From Pseudomonadota bacterium (GTDB lineage: Bacteria > Myxococcota_A > UBA9042 > GCA-2863065): a DNA stretch of 64,000 bases. This document shows positions 16,959 to 24,693 of this stretch, piece by piece. The notes under the pieces are model-generated. The model searched no databases, was not told the origin of the DNA, and saw only the letters and a list, made by a program, of their open reading frames with translations. Made by a program: the position numbers and the translations under genes. Position 1 is the stretch's first letter. Each line of letters starts with the position of its first letter. The stretch covers positions 1 to 64,000 of the forward strand of contig SXOO01000217.1 in assembly GCA_005776725.1 (NCBI GenBank), given 5' to 3'.

Positions 16959-19357
16959 AGGGAGCCTCCTGTGATGACGGTGCGTGCGCGTATTCGCGAA
17001 GTCTTGCCAAGCGCATCCACGGGGAGCCGTGGGGTGTGCGTGGCCGTGTCGGGCTGTTGGAGCCGCGGGAGGTGGGCGCGCGAGAACGCCAGCACCTCCT
17101 CGGGGAGCGCCGTGCCGGTGTAGAGCGCGTGCGGGCGCTCGCCCCACTCGGGGTCTGCGAGGCCGGTGACCAACACCTCGCCGATCCCCGGGCAGGCGGA
17201 GAGGCCGGCCTCGATCGCGGCGGGATCGAGGTTTACGCCGCCAGAGATGATGGTGTCGTCGGCGCGGCCGCTGATGGTCACGGCGCCGTGCGGATCGAGG
17301 ATGCCGACGTCGCGAGTGACGAGGCGTCCTCGCGCGATGGGCCCCTCCACCGTCAGCTGGGTCCCGCGGGGGCCCGGGATCAGCCCAAGGCGCGCGAACG
17401 CGAGCGGGGCGACGGGCGCGCCATGCGGGGCGCCGGGCGGCTCGGTGGCCACCTGAGACGCGGTCTCCGTCATGCCCCAGGTGAGCACGATCGGCAGGTG
17501 CCGGGCGCGGGCGAGGAGCTCCGGAGCAGCGGGAGCGCCGCCGACCAGGATCGCGCGAACGGACGGGGCGACGGGGCGCTCGCCCAGCGCCGCCACCACC
17601 CGCTCGAGCTGCGCGGGGACCAGCGAGAGGAGCGAGAGCTGCCCCGTGACCAGCTGCTCAGCCACCGCGTCGGCGTCGAAGCGCGCGCCCAGGAGCCGCG
17701 CGGTGGTGGCGCCCCACGCGGCACGTTCGAGGATCATGAGCCCGCCCACGCGGTCGAGGGGCAGGCAGAGGCCCCACACGTCGTCGAGTGCGTGGCCCAG
17801 CCGCATCGCCGAGCCGAACGCGGACAGCGTGGCCTGGAGCGCGCCGAGGCGGACGGCGCTGGGCGCCCCGGTGGTCCCCGACGTGTGGACAAGGTACCGA
17901 TCGGCGTCCGCGGCCGAGTCGCGCTCGGGCAGCTCGGGGCCTGGTGGCAGGGCTCCGACCACCGCGTCGGCGTCACCTGCGTCCCCCGGGGTGGCGATCG
18001 CTCCCAGCCAGGTGGCCGCGTGGATGCGCTCCGCGGCGTCGAGGAGGGAACCCTGACACCTGGCGAGCGGCACCGCGACCCGGTCGCCCGTGCGGACCCC
18101 GGCGGCGTGGAGCGCGCCTGCGAGGGAAGCGACTCGGCTCCTCAGCGCGGACCAGGTCACGGTCTGCTCCCCGAGCACCAGCGCGGGGTGACCCGGTCGT
18201 GCGCGGGCCGCCGCCGCGACGGGGTGCGGGAGGTCGGTTGGGCCAGGCCTCGCCGACAGCGCGTCGGCGCGTCGCGTGGGCGCCACGCCCAGGCCGGGCG
18301 CGGAGGCAGTGATGCGGGCACGGGTGATCGCGAGCGGCTCGGCCACGTCAACGCCAGGCGTGGTGGTGTGCGACAAGCCGTGCGCGCGCACGCCGATCCC
18401 CTCGGCGTTCAGCGCGAGCGCCACGTGAGCGGCGCCTGCGCGTCCTACGGCGCTGTCCAGCGCGTGGGTGACCAGCACCGCAAGGCCACGGGCGTGCGCC
18501 GCGCGGGCTGTCCGGAGCGCCGCGTGCAGCCCGGTGAAGGCGGGCTTCACCACGATCCCTGCCGTGCCGGCGGGGAGCCTCGAGAGGGCGCGCGCCACCT
18601 CGACGTGAGCCGCGGCGAGGTCGGCGTTGGGGGCTCGGAGGGTCTCGGTTGTGGCCTCGATGAGGAGCTCACGCAGCGACTCGTCCGCGAAGCGCGGCGG
18701 CCCCCCGGCGGCCCCGGGCTCCTCAACGAGCTCCAAGTTCAGCGCGGCGAGCGCGGCTGTGTCGACGGGGGCGCCGTTGCAGTCCGCCCTCAGCGCGAGG
18801 GAGGCCGGCAGCTCGGCGCGCACGGCGCGAAGCAGCCCAAGCCCACCTTGTGTCGTGCTGCTCGACGAGGTCGCCGAGAGCTTCACCTTCAGCGTGGTGT
18901 AGCCCTCGGCCACAGCGGCTCGGGCCGAAGCCAGGTTGTCCACCAGCGCGTGGACCTCCACCTCCGGCGTCGCGTCGGCGGCCGTGAGCACACGCCAGAG
19001 GGGCAGGCCGGCGCGCCGCGCCTCCAGGTCCGCCAGCGCCAGCTCCACGCACCAGCGCGCCTCGGCGCTCAGCGCGTTCCACAGGTCGGAGCGCGGGAGC
19101 GCAAAGAACGGCGCGGGAAGGGGGCTCGCGTCACGGGCGGAGGCCTCGAGCGCTCCGCCGGCGAGCTCGCGCGCGGCGGCTACCAGCTCGGCTCGGAGGC
19201 CGGGCGCGGGCTGCCACGGGCACGCGTCGCCTGTCCCGGTCACGCCGTCCGCCCCCACGACGTGGAGCAGGAATCCTTCACGGTGGCTCAGCCCGCGGAT
19301 CGGCACGCAGAGCGGGATCCGGTAGGCCTCGACGCGGGCGAGCGCGATGGGCGTCAC
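16955..19357 (-). CDS. menCE: Fused o-succinylbenzoate synthase (MenC) and o-succinylbenzoate-CoA ligase (MenE)
   Basis: A GTG at 19357 that overlaps the menA stop gives 800 aa. Residues 1-355 are an enolase-superfamily MenC: Lys157/Lys159 (TLKVKL), Asp192 (RADCNG), Glu212/213 (LVEEPG), Asp225 and Lys271 (GIVVKPAF) fit the catalytic set. Residues of about 375-800 are an AMP-forming ligase: P-loop HTSGTTGAPSAV (491 on), LTWGMTETASQVAT, GRADDTIISGGVN and the catalytic-lysine region ALGKTSRIR. MenC dehydrates SHCHC to o-succinylbenzoate and MenE activates it to the CoA ester, so the fusion joins consecutive steps. The linker between domains is Ala/Pro-rich. In most bacteria these are separate genes. 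Confidence 0.93.
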   Translation of the reverse strand: MTPIALARVEAYRIPLCVPIRGLSHREGFLLHVVGADGVTGTGDACPWQPAPGLRAELVAAARELAGGALEASARDASPLPAPFFALPRSDLWNALSAEARWCVELALADLEARRAGLPLWRVLTAADATPEVEVHALVDNLASARAAVAEGYTTLKVKLSATSSSSTTQGGLGLLRAVRAELPASLALRADCNGAPVDTAALAALNLELVEEPGAAGGPPRFADESLRELLIEATTETLRAPNADLAAAHVEVARALSRLPAGTAGIVVKPAFTGLHAALRTARAAHARGLAVLVTHALDSAVGRAGAAHVALALNAEGIGVRAHGLSHTTTPGVDVAEPLAITRARITASAPGLGVAPTRRADALSARPGPTDLPHPVAAAARARPGHPALVLGEQTVTWSALRSRVASLAGALHAAGVRTGDRVAVPLARCQGSLLDAAERIHAATWLGAIATPGDAGDADAVVGALPPGPELPERDSAADADRYLVHTSGTTGAPSAVRLGALQATLSAFGSAMRLGHALDDVWGLCLPLDRVGGLMILERAAWGATTARLLGARFDADAVAEQLVTGQLSLLSLVPAQLERVVAALGERPVAPSVRAILVGGAPAAPELLARARHLPIVLTWGMTETASQVATEPPGAPHGAPVAPLAFARLGLIPGPRGTQLTVEGPIARGRLVTRDVGILDPHGAVTISGRADDTIISGGVNLDPAAIEAGLSACPGIGEVLVTGLADPEWGERPHALYTGTALPEEVLAFSRAHLPRLQQPDTATHTPRLPVDALGKTSRIRARTVITGGSL

Positions 19358-20229
19358 GAGACCACCCCCACGGCCAGCAGGATCCCGTAGCACAGCGTGG
19401 CTCGGGCCGTGCCAGCGAGGCGCGCGTTGAGCTCGGCGCCGTCCGTTCGATACACGCCCCAGAGCTCTCGGAGGGCGAGGGGGAGTGCGCCGAGCGCGAA
19501 GAGCCAGGCTACCTGGCCTCGCGCCGCCGCGATCACCGGCACCGCGAACGCCAGCGCCATCCAGGCGGCGTATTCGACGCGCGCGAAGGCGGGGCCGAAG
19601 CGGACCGCGAGCGTGCGCTTGCCGGCCTTCGCGTCCGTGTGCCGGTCGCGCAGGTTGTTGACCACCAGGATCGCCGTGGAGAGCGCGCCGATCCCTGCGC
19701 CACACAAGAGCGCGTCGGTGGGCCAGCCGCCCGTCTGGGCGTAGGTGGTTCCGGCCACCGCGACCAACCCGAAGAACACGAAGACGAAGAGGTCCGCCAC
19801 GCCCAGGTACGCGAGCGGGTAAGGCCCGCCGGTGTAGAGCCAACCGGACAGCAGGCTGAGCGCGCCGATCGCGACGATCGGCCAACCCGCGACGCTGACG
19901 AGATAGAGTCCAGCGGCGAAGGCGACCCCGAAGGCCGCGAGGGCGACGGACTTTACCGTCCCAGGCGTGAGCCAACCCTGCTGCGTGGCGCGGCGCGGGC
20001 CGAGCCGCTCCTCAGTGTCGGCGCCACGACGGAAGTCTTCATAGTCATTGAAGAGGTTCGTCCCGATCTGGATGCCCAGGGCGCCAACGAGGCAGGCAGC
20101 GGCCGCCCCGAGGTGCACCCCGCCGTGAGCGTGGGCCACAGCGGTGCCCAGCACGACCGGGGCGATCCCGGCCGTGAGCGTCTTCGGCCTCATCGCCAGA
20201 AGGACGGCGCGCGCGCGACCCACGCTCAT
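19354..20229 (-). CDS. menA: 1,4-dihydroxy-2-naphthoate polyprenyltransferase
   Basis: 291 aa, highly hydrophobic, with about eight or nine membrane segments. The prenyl-diphosphate binding motif is NLFNDYEDFRRGAD (N-D-x-x-D-x-x-x-G-x-D), and the second polar motif is NNLRDRHTDAKAGKRT. The RPKTLTAGIAPVVLGTA opening is characteristic of MenA. It attaches the polyprenyl chain made by the downstream synthase to DHNA in the cytoplasmic membrane. The gene overlaps menD (ATGA) and menCE (GTGA) by 4 bp at each end. Confidence 0.95.
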   Translation of the reverse strand: MSVGRARAVLLAMRPKTLTAGIAPVVLGTAVAHAHGGVHLGAAAACLVGALGIQIGTNLFNDYEDFRRGADTEERLGPRRATQQGWLTPGTVKSVALAAFGVAFAAGLYLVSVAGWPIVAIGALSLLSGWLYTGGPYPLAYLGVADLFVFVFFGLVAVAGTTYAQTGGWPTDALLCGAGIGALSTAILVVNNLRDRHTDAKAGKRTLAVRFGPAFARVEYAAWMALAFAVPVIAAARGQVAWLFALGALPLALRELWGVYRTDGAELNARLAGTARATLCYGILLAVGVVS

Positions 20230-21863
20230 GGCACGCTCGCGGCCGCGGTCCGCGCGGCCTCCATCGCGTCACGTCGCCGGCGCTGACTGGCCTCGCGGTC
20301 TACCCGCACCACCAGCACCTCCAGGCCGCGGATCGGTCTCTCGAGGGCCTGGAACAGCGCGTCGCGCTCTGTCACCACGGTCACCGGCGCCACGGCCGCG
20401 GCCAGCGCGGCCACGTCCGTGTGCTGCGGCGTGAGGAAGCACCGCTCGAAGGCGGGGTGCGCAGCGATGGGCAGGTAGCCGAAGATCCCCCCGCCGCCGT
20501 TGTCGACCACGACCACGCGCAGCGGGACGCCCAGCTCGGCCGCAGAGAGCAGGCCCGAGAGGTCGTGGCGGAACGCCAGGTCTCCGAGCAGCACCGTGGT
20601 TGGCGCCGGGGTGGGGCTAGGAGCCGAGCTCCCGGACCCCCGCAGCGCCGCCCCTGCCGCGGTGCTGATGAGCCCGTCGATCCCATTGGCGCCACGGTTG
20701 ACCAGGACCCGCGCGCGCCCCGAAGCGGCGAAGAGGTCCACGTCTCGGATCGGCATGCTCGAGGCGATCACCACGACGTCCGCGGCGCTCGTACCGAGCG
20801 TGGCGCGCGCCACCACGCCCTCCCAGAGCCCCTCGGAGGTCGCGGCGTCCAGCGCCTCTCCGGCCGCGCGGTCGAGCGCGAGCCAGCGCGGGAGGTCGGC
20901 CCGGGGGGACTCACCCGGCTCGAGCGAGGTGAGTGCGGCCCCGGCCGGGCCCGGCAGCCAGGCCTCGGCGCGGCAGCTGGGATCGTGGAGCGCGGAGCCC
21001 AGGAGCCAGAGCGGAGCTTCCAGGGCGGCCAGCCACTCCTGGACCGCCCGAGTGGTGGGGACGTGCCCCACGCGGACGACGAGGTCCGGCTTGGGCGCGT
21101 GGGCCAGGATCACCTCCGTGCGATGCACCAACGGGGCCTCGAGCCCCGAGAAGCGGAGCCCGCTGGCGGCGTCTGCCACGATCGGCCACCCGAGGCGCCG
21201 CGCTGCGCCGACGAGCTGCTCTTCGCAGCCCTCGAGGTGAGCCCCGGCCACGAAGATCCCACGCCGCGAGCGGCGCACCGCAGCGACCAGGGCGTCAACG
21301 TCCGGGGTGGCGGGTTGGGTCCGTGGCGCGGGGCGCGGCGCAGGGGCCGCGAAGCGCTCGCCGGAGGCCCACACCGGCTCCGTGAACGACAGATTCAGGT
21401 GAGCGGGCCCCGGCACCGCCAGGGCCTCCAGCGCCACGAGGCGGCAATGGGCGGCTGAGCTCGTCTCGGGCAGCGCGAACGCCGCGCGCACATGGGCGCC
21501 GAAGAGGCGGGTCTGGTCTACGGTCTGGGGCGCGCCGACGTACTGCGCGGCGGCCGGTCGGTCGGCCGTGAGCGCCAACACCCGGGCTCCCGTGGCGTTC
21601 GCCTCGACCAGCGCGGGCAGCCAGTGCGCCCCTGCGCTCCCCGAGGTGCAGACCAGCGCCCCCGGCCCCTCGAGCCGCGACAGGCCCAGCGCGACGAACG
21701 CCGCCGAGCGCTCGTCGACCAGCATGCGGAGGTCGAGGCCCAGCTCCAGGGCGGCGAGGATCAAGGGGGTGGAGCGCGATCCCGGCGAGGCGAGCACCGT
21801 GCGGACGCCGCCGTCGCGGAGCGCCGCGAGCACGGCGCCGGCGCGCTCGAGGTTGCTGCTCAC
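20226..21863 (-). CDS. menD: SEPHCHC synthase (2-succinyl-5-enolpyruvyl-6-hydroxy-3-cyclohexene-1-carboxylate synthase)
   Basis: The GTG at 21863, overlapping the menF stop, gives 545 aa; the track's 626-aa version includes antisense-like sequence. Visible MenD features are ASPGSRSTPLILAAL, LVDERSAAFVALGLSR, CTSGSAGAHWLPALVEA, NRGANGIDGLISTAAG and the C-terminal thiamine-diphosphate region DNGGGGIFGYLPIA. It joins 2-oxoglutarate-derived succinic semialdehyde to isochorismate, committing isochorismate to menaquinone. It sits directly after menF, the usual order. Confidence 0.95.
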   Translation of the reverse strand: MSSNLERAGAVLAALRDGGVRTVLASPGSRSTPLILAALELGLDLRMLVDERSAAFVALGLSRLEGPGALVCTSGSAGAHWLPALVEANATGARVLALTADRPAAAQYVGAPQTVDQTRLFGAHVRAAFALPETSSAAHCRLVALEALAVPGPAHLNLSFTEPVWASGERFAAPAPRPAPRTQPATPDVDALVAAVRRSRRGIFVAGAHLEGCEEQLVGAARRLGWPIVADAASGLRFSGLEAPLVHRTEVILAHAPKPDLVVRVGHVPTTRAVQEWLAALEAPLWLLGSALHDPSCRAEAWLPGPAGAALTSLEPGESPRADLPRWLALDRAAGEALDAATSEGLWEGVVARATLGTSAADVVVIASSMPIRDVDLFAASGRARVLVNRGANGIDGLISTAAGAALRGSGSSAPSPTPAPTTVLLGDLAFRHDLSGLLSAAELGVPLRVVVVDNGGGGIFGYLPIAAHPAFERCFLTPQHTDVAALAAAVAPVTVVTERDALFQALERPIRGLEVLVVRVDREASQRRRRDAMEAARTAAASVP

Positions 21864-23065
21864 GACGCGGTCTCCACGAGGCGGAGCGCAGACCCGATGG
21901 TGGCGAGCTTCAGCTCGGTCTCGTGCCACTCGGCCGCGGGCTCCGAGCCCCGGACGATCCCCGCGCCGGCGAAGGCCACGGCCCGCTCGGGCGACACCAC
22001 CGCGGAGCGGATCGCCACGGCGAAGAGTCCATCGCCCGACGGCGTGGTGAAGCCTACCGGTCCGGCGTAGAGCCCGCGGTCGAGAGGTTCTTCGGCGCGG
22101 AGCCACGCGTCGGCCTCCGCCGAGGGATAGCCGCCCACTGCCGGCGTGGGGTGGAGGGCCTGCGCCAGCGCCTGGGCCGTGACCCCGGGGCGCAACCGCG
22201 CCCTGATCGGGCTCACGAGGTGCTGGACCGCGGGGAGCCGCAGGAGCTGCACACGTCCCACCTCCAGGCCCACCACGAAGGGCCTGAGGCGCGCGGCGAT
22301 GGCTCGCGCCACCACCGCTTGCTCCTCTCGATCCTTCTCGCTCTCGAGCAGGCGTCGGCCCAGCGCCTGATCCTCGTCCGAGTCGGCGGCGCGCGGCGCA
22401 GTCCCCGCCACGGCGTGCGTCTCGAGCTCACCGCGGACCACACTGACCAGGGTCTCGGGCGTGGCTCCCAGGAAGGTCCGTCGCCCGTCGCCCACGGCGA
22501 AGACGATGCTGGCTGCGTGTCTGGCGAGCAGGATCTCCAGGATCGCGCAGGGGTCGAAGGCGTAGCCGCTCGGGGCGACCACCTCGGCTGACCGCGCGAG
22601 GACCACCTTCTCGAGGTGGCCCGCTCCAATCTCGGCGACCGCGCGCCCGACTCGGGCCTCGAACGCTGACTGAGCCTCGAGCGGGACGAAATCCGGCGCG
22701 CGGTGGTGCATCTGCTCGAGGTTGGGCCCCGCGGCAGGCAGCGGCCCCCCGGCGATCGTGTCTCCGCGGTGGCGGAACCAGCACGCGGTGGGCACGAAGG
22801 CCGGGACCTCCGGCCACGCGATCCCTGACCGCTCTCGAGGGGAGACGTCGTTCCTGTAGCCCATGGCGCCGACCCAGCTCGGCAGCCCGCCGGCGAGCCC
22901 GTCGGGGGAGCCTCCGCCGACCGCGGCCAGCTCCACCCGCCGCACCGGATCACGCAGGTAGAACCACGGGCGGCGGCAGGTGGCGAGCGCCCGCAGCGGC
23001 ACCTCGCGCCACGGCACGTCCCGCGGGCGGCTCTGGTCGGTGGGTGTGGGGGCTCCGTCTGACAA
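21860..23065 (-). CDS. menF: Isochorismate synthase (MenF)
   Basis: 401 aa from a TTG at 23065; no Shine-Dalgarno is visible, and an in-frame GTG at codon 17 is an alternative start. Chorismate-utilising-enzyme signatures are GHLEKVVLARSAEV (general-base Lys), FLGATPETLVSV, HAVAGTAPR, HLVSPIRARL, LHPTPAVGGYPS and GLYAGPVGF. It isomerises chorismate to isochorismate. Siderophore-type EntC is related, but the five following men genes settle the role. As first gene of the operon it lies next to a promoter region with two copies of a palindromic element, the nearer ending 4 bp from the TTG. That suggests tight transcriptional control. Confidence 0.93.
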   Translation of the reverse strand: MSDGAPTPTDQSRPRDVPWREVPLRALATCRRPWFYLRDPVRRVELAAVGGGSPDGLAGGLPSWVGAMGYRNDVSPRERSGIAWPEVPAFVPTACWFRHRGDTIAGGPLPAAGPNLEQMHHRAPDFVPLEAQSAFEARVGRAVAEIGAGHLEKVVLARSAEVVAPSGYAFDPCAILEILLARHAASIVFAVGDGRRTFLGATPETLVSVVRGELETHAVAGTAPRAADSDEDQALGRRLLESEKDREEQAVVARAIAARLRPFVVGLEVGRVQLLRLPAVQHLVSPIRARLRPGVTAQALAQALHPTPAVGGYPSAEADAWLRAEEPLDRGLYAGPVGFTTPSGDGLFAVAIRSAVVSPERAVAFAGAGIVRGSEPAAEWHETELKLATIGSALRLVETAS

Positions 23066-23069
23066 AGGC

Positions 23070-23093
23070 GTTGTTTATAACCTCTTGAACAAC
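23070..23093. promoter_or_regulatory. Operator candidate 1: GTTGTT-N12-AACAAC imperfect palindrome
   Basis: This 24-bp element has perfect 6-bp inverted arms, followed on the plus strand by ACGGCG. It sits immediately upstream of the menF start and is a direct-repeat partner of the element at 23145. A regulator bound here could block transcription or initiation of the men operon. Confidence 0.6.
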
Positions 23094-23144
23094 ACGGCGG
23101 CGTTCTAGCTCACGTATAGTGCGTTGGCAATCGAGTCGTGCGCC

Positions 23145-23168
23145 GTTGTTCACGTTGGCTTGGACAAC
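23145..23168. promoter_or_regulatory. Operator candidate 2: GTTGTT-N12-GACAAC imperfect palindrome
   Basis: Second copy in the same orientation as the first, 75 bp away start to start (about seven helical turns), and also followed by a CGGCG stretch. It overlaps the -35 region proposed for the regulator gene. Shared positions include GTTGTT, CTTG, ACAAC and CGGCG. Confidence 0.6.
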
Positions 23169-23183
23169 GCGGCGTGCTAGGCT
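23155..23183 (+). promoter_or_regulatory. Candidate promoter of the GbsR-like regulator (leaderless)
   Basis: TTGGCT, a 17-bp spacer, then TAGGCT, with the ATG at 23191 about 7 bp past the -10. No Shine-Dalgarno precedes the ATG, so a leaderless transcript fits. Operator 2 overlaps this promoter, implying autoregulation. Confidence 0.4.
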
Positions 23184-23190
23184 CGCCACG

Positions 23191-23733
23191 ATGAACCCCT
23201 CCTCTCTCGACCGCCGAGTCCTCGCCGCGTGCGACGCTGCTGGCGCCTTCATCGAGTACTGGGGCTTCAAGGCGATCCACGGGCGTGTCTGGACGCTGGT
23301 GGCGATCTCGCGCGCTCCGCTCAGCCAGACCGAGGTGGCTGAGCGCCTCGGCGTCTCCCGGTCGCTCGTGAGCCAGGCCGTGGCCGATCTCGAGTCTCGT
23401 GGGCTGCTTCGGCAAGCCGGGGAGGGGAGGAAAGCGCCGCTTCAGGCGGTGTGGGACGTCTGGCCGGTGATCGCCGACGTCCTCAGGAAGCGCGAGTGGC
23501 AGATGCTGGACGAGGCGCGCCTCTCGCTAGAGGCCGCGCTGGAAGAGGCCGAGCTGTCCCCGGCGGGGGACATCGATCCCGGCCGCGTACGCGTGCTGCT
23601 CTCCATGACCGAGATCGCGCAGACGTTCGTGGGGGTGCTCATCGCGCTCCGCGTGCCCGCCAGCGTGGAGAAAGTGGCCGACTGGATGGGTCGCGCGCGG
23701 CTGCTGGTTCAGACGCTGCGCGGCGTCGGCTGA
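23191..23733 (+). CDS. GbsR/MarR-like winged-helix transcriptional regulator
   Basis: 180 aa from the ATG at 23191. The N-terminal half carries a winged helix-turn-helix with LSQTEVAERLGVSRSLVSQAV as recognition region and LLRQAGEGRKAPLQAV as the wing. The C-terminal half is helical (WQMLDEARLSLEAALEEAEL) and probably mediates dimerisation, as in GbsR. Arrangement of WTLVAISRAPLSQTEVAE resembles the GbsR branch rather than classic ligand-binding MarR proteins. It is divergent from the menaquinone operon and separated from it by a 125-bp region with two palindromic elements. Control of its own gene and of menF-menG is therefore the simplest inference. Ligand unknown. Confidence 0.75.
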   Translation: MNPSSLDRRVLAACDAAGAFIEYWGFKAIHGRVWTLVAISRAPLSQTEVAERLGVSRSLVSQAVADLESRGLLRQAGEGRKAPLQAVWDVWPVIADVLRKREWQMLDEARLSLEAALEEAELSPAGDIDPGRVRVLLSMTEIAQTFVGVLIALRVPASVEKVADWMGRARLLVQTLRGVG

Positions 23734-23801
23734 GCTCTTTCACGGAGCGCCTCGGCGCTCTCGGTGGGTGCGTGCCTGCGAGCCCTCCAGCCCGGGACAG
23801 C

Positions 23802-24650
23802 TCAGGGGTGTGGCCGGCAGATCACGTTGATGGCGTCTCGGTCCCCGAGGGCAGCGATGCGCGCCCGGATGTCCACCACCGGGGTGGTGCCGTCGAGCTC
23901 GAAGAAGTCGTAGCCACCGAGCAGGCCGAGCAGCGCCTCGAACGAGTCGCCCGCTTTTCGCTGCCAGTAGTCGCTCACCTCCACGATCATGATGGGGCGA
24001 TCACGCCTCAGTATCTCGGTTGCGCCGCGCAGGATCTTGGTCTCGAAGCCGTCCACGTCGAGCTTGATGAGGTCGACCTTGGCGATCCCCTTGCGGGCGC
24101 AGTAGGTGTCGAGCCGTGAGAACGTGACGGCCCCCTGCTCGGTCAGGCTGTCGCCCTGCGCCTTGTATTGCGACTGGAACGCGTAGGCCGCCTGATCCTG
24201 GTCCGCGTCCGAGAGCGCCATTCTCTCGGGGACCACGTTCCGCAGCTCGGGGTTCAAGCTCAGGTTGCGTTGGAGCTTCCCAAAGGCCCACTCGGTGGGC
24301 TCGAACGCGTAGACACGGCCACCGGGTCCCACACGGCGCGCAAGCGGCAGGCAGTGCGCGCCGATGTTGGCGCCGATGTCGAGCACGGTCATGCCTTCGC
24401 GGGTGAGCGCGTCCAGCGCGGCGGTGGTCCCGCGCTCGAAGAAGCCCTCGAGGTAGATGTGGCGATCGATGTGCTGATCGAGGTCGAGCTCCCAGTGGAG
24501 GCCACCCCGCTCAGCGGTGACCTTCTTGCCAGCGAATCGACCCTTCACCCAGCGGTCCAGCGCGACCAGCGGTCGGGCCAGAGGACGACCGGGGAGGCGA
24601 CGATAGAGGGACAGCGCAGCTCTGCGAATCCCGATGAGCAGCTCACTCAC
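23802..24650 (-). CDS. FkbM-family SAM-dependent methyltransferase
   Basis: The GTG at 24650 (MSELLIGIRRAALSLYRRL) has GAGGTG just upstream and gives 282 aa. The core shows MTVLDIGANIGAHCLPLARRVG, RVYAFEPTEWAFGKLQRNL and KVDLIKLDVDGFETKILRGA, the FkbM-type fold used for O-methylation of sugars, polyketides or lipids. It lies 43 bp downstream of a polysaccharide flippase gene on the same strand. Methylation of an exported glycan or glycolipid is therefore likely, with the substrate unknown. It is convergent with the GbsR-like regulator. Confidence 0.88.
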   Translation of the reverse strand: MSELLIGIRRAALSLYRRLPGRPLARPLVALDRWVKGRFAGKKVTAERGGLHWELDLDQHIDRHIYLEGFFERGTTAALDALTREGMTVLDIGANIGAHCLPLARRVGPGGRVYAFEPTEWAFGKLQRNLSLNPELRNVVPERMALSDADQDQAAYAFQSQYKAQGDSLTEQGAVTFSRLDTYCARKGIAKVDLIKLDVDGFETKILRGATEILRRDRPIMIVEVSDYWQRKAGDSFEALLGLLGGYDFFELDGTTPVVDIRARIAALGDRDAINVICRPHP

Positions 24651-24693
24651 AGAACACCTCGACTCAAAGCACCGGGTATCGGCTCCGGTGAAA

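Noticed and set aside
17036-19390. 784-aa plus-strand ORF
   Set aside because: Antisense to menCE, with shadow-type composition (Gly/Arg/Glu-rich, no fold or motif).
23745-23760. GAGCGC-CTCG-GCGCTC hairpin as a terminator between the regulator and FkbM genes
   Set aside because: Only a 6-bp stem and no T-tract on either strand; insufficient in such GC-rich sequence.
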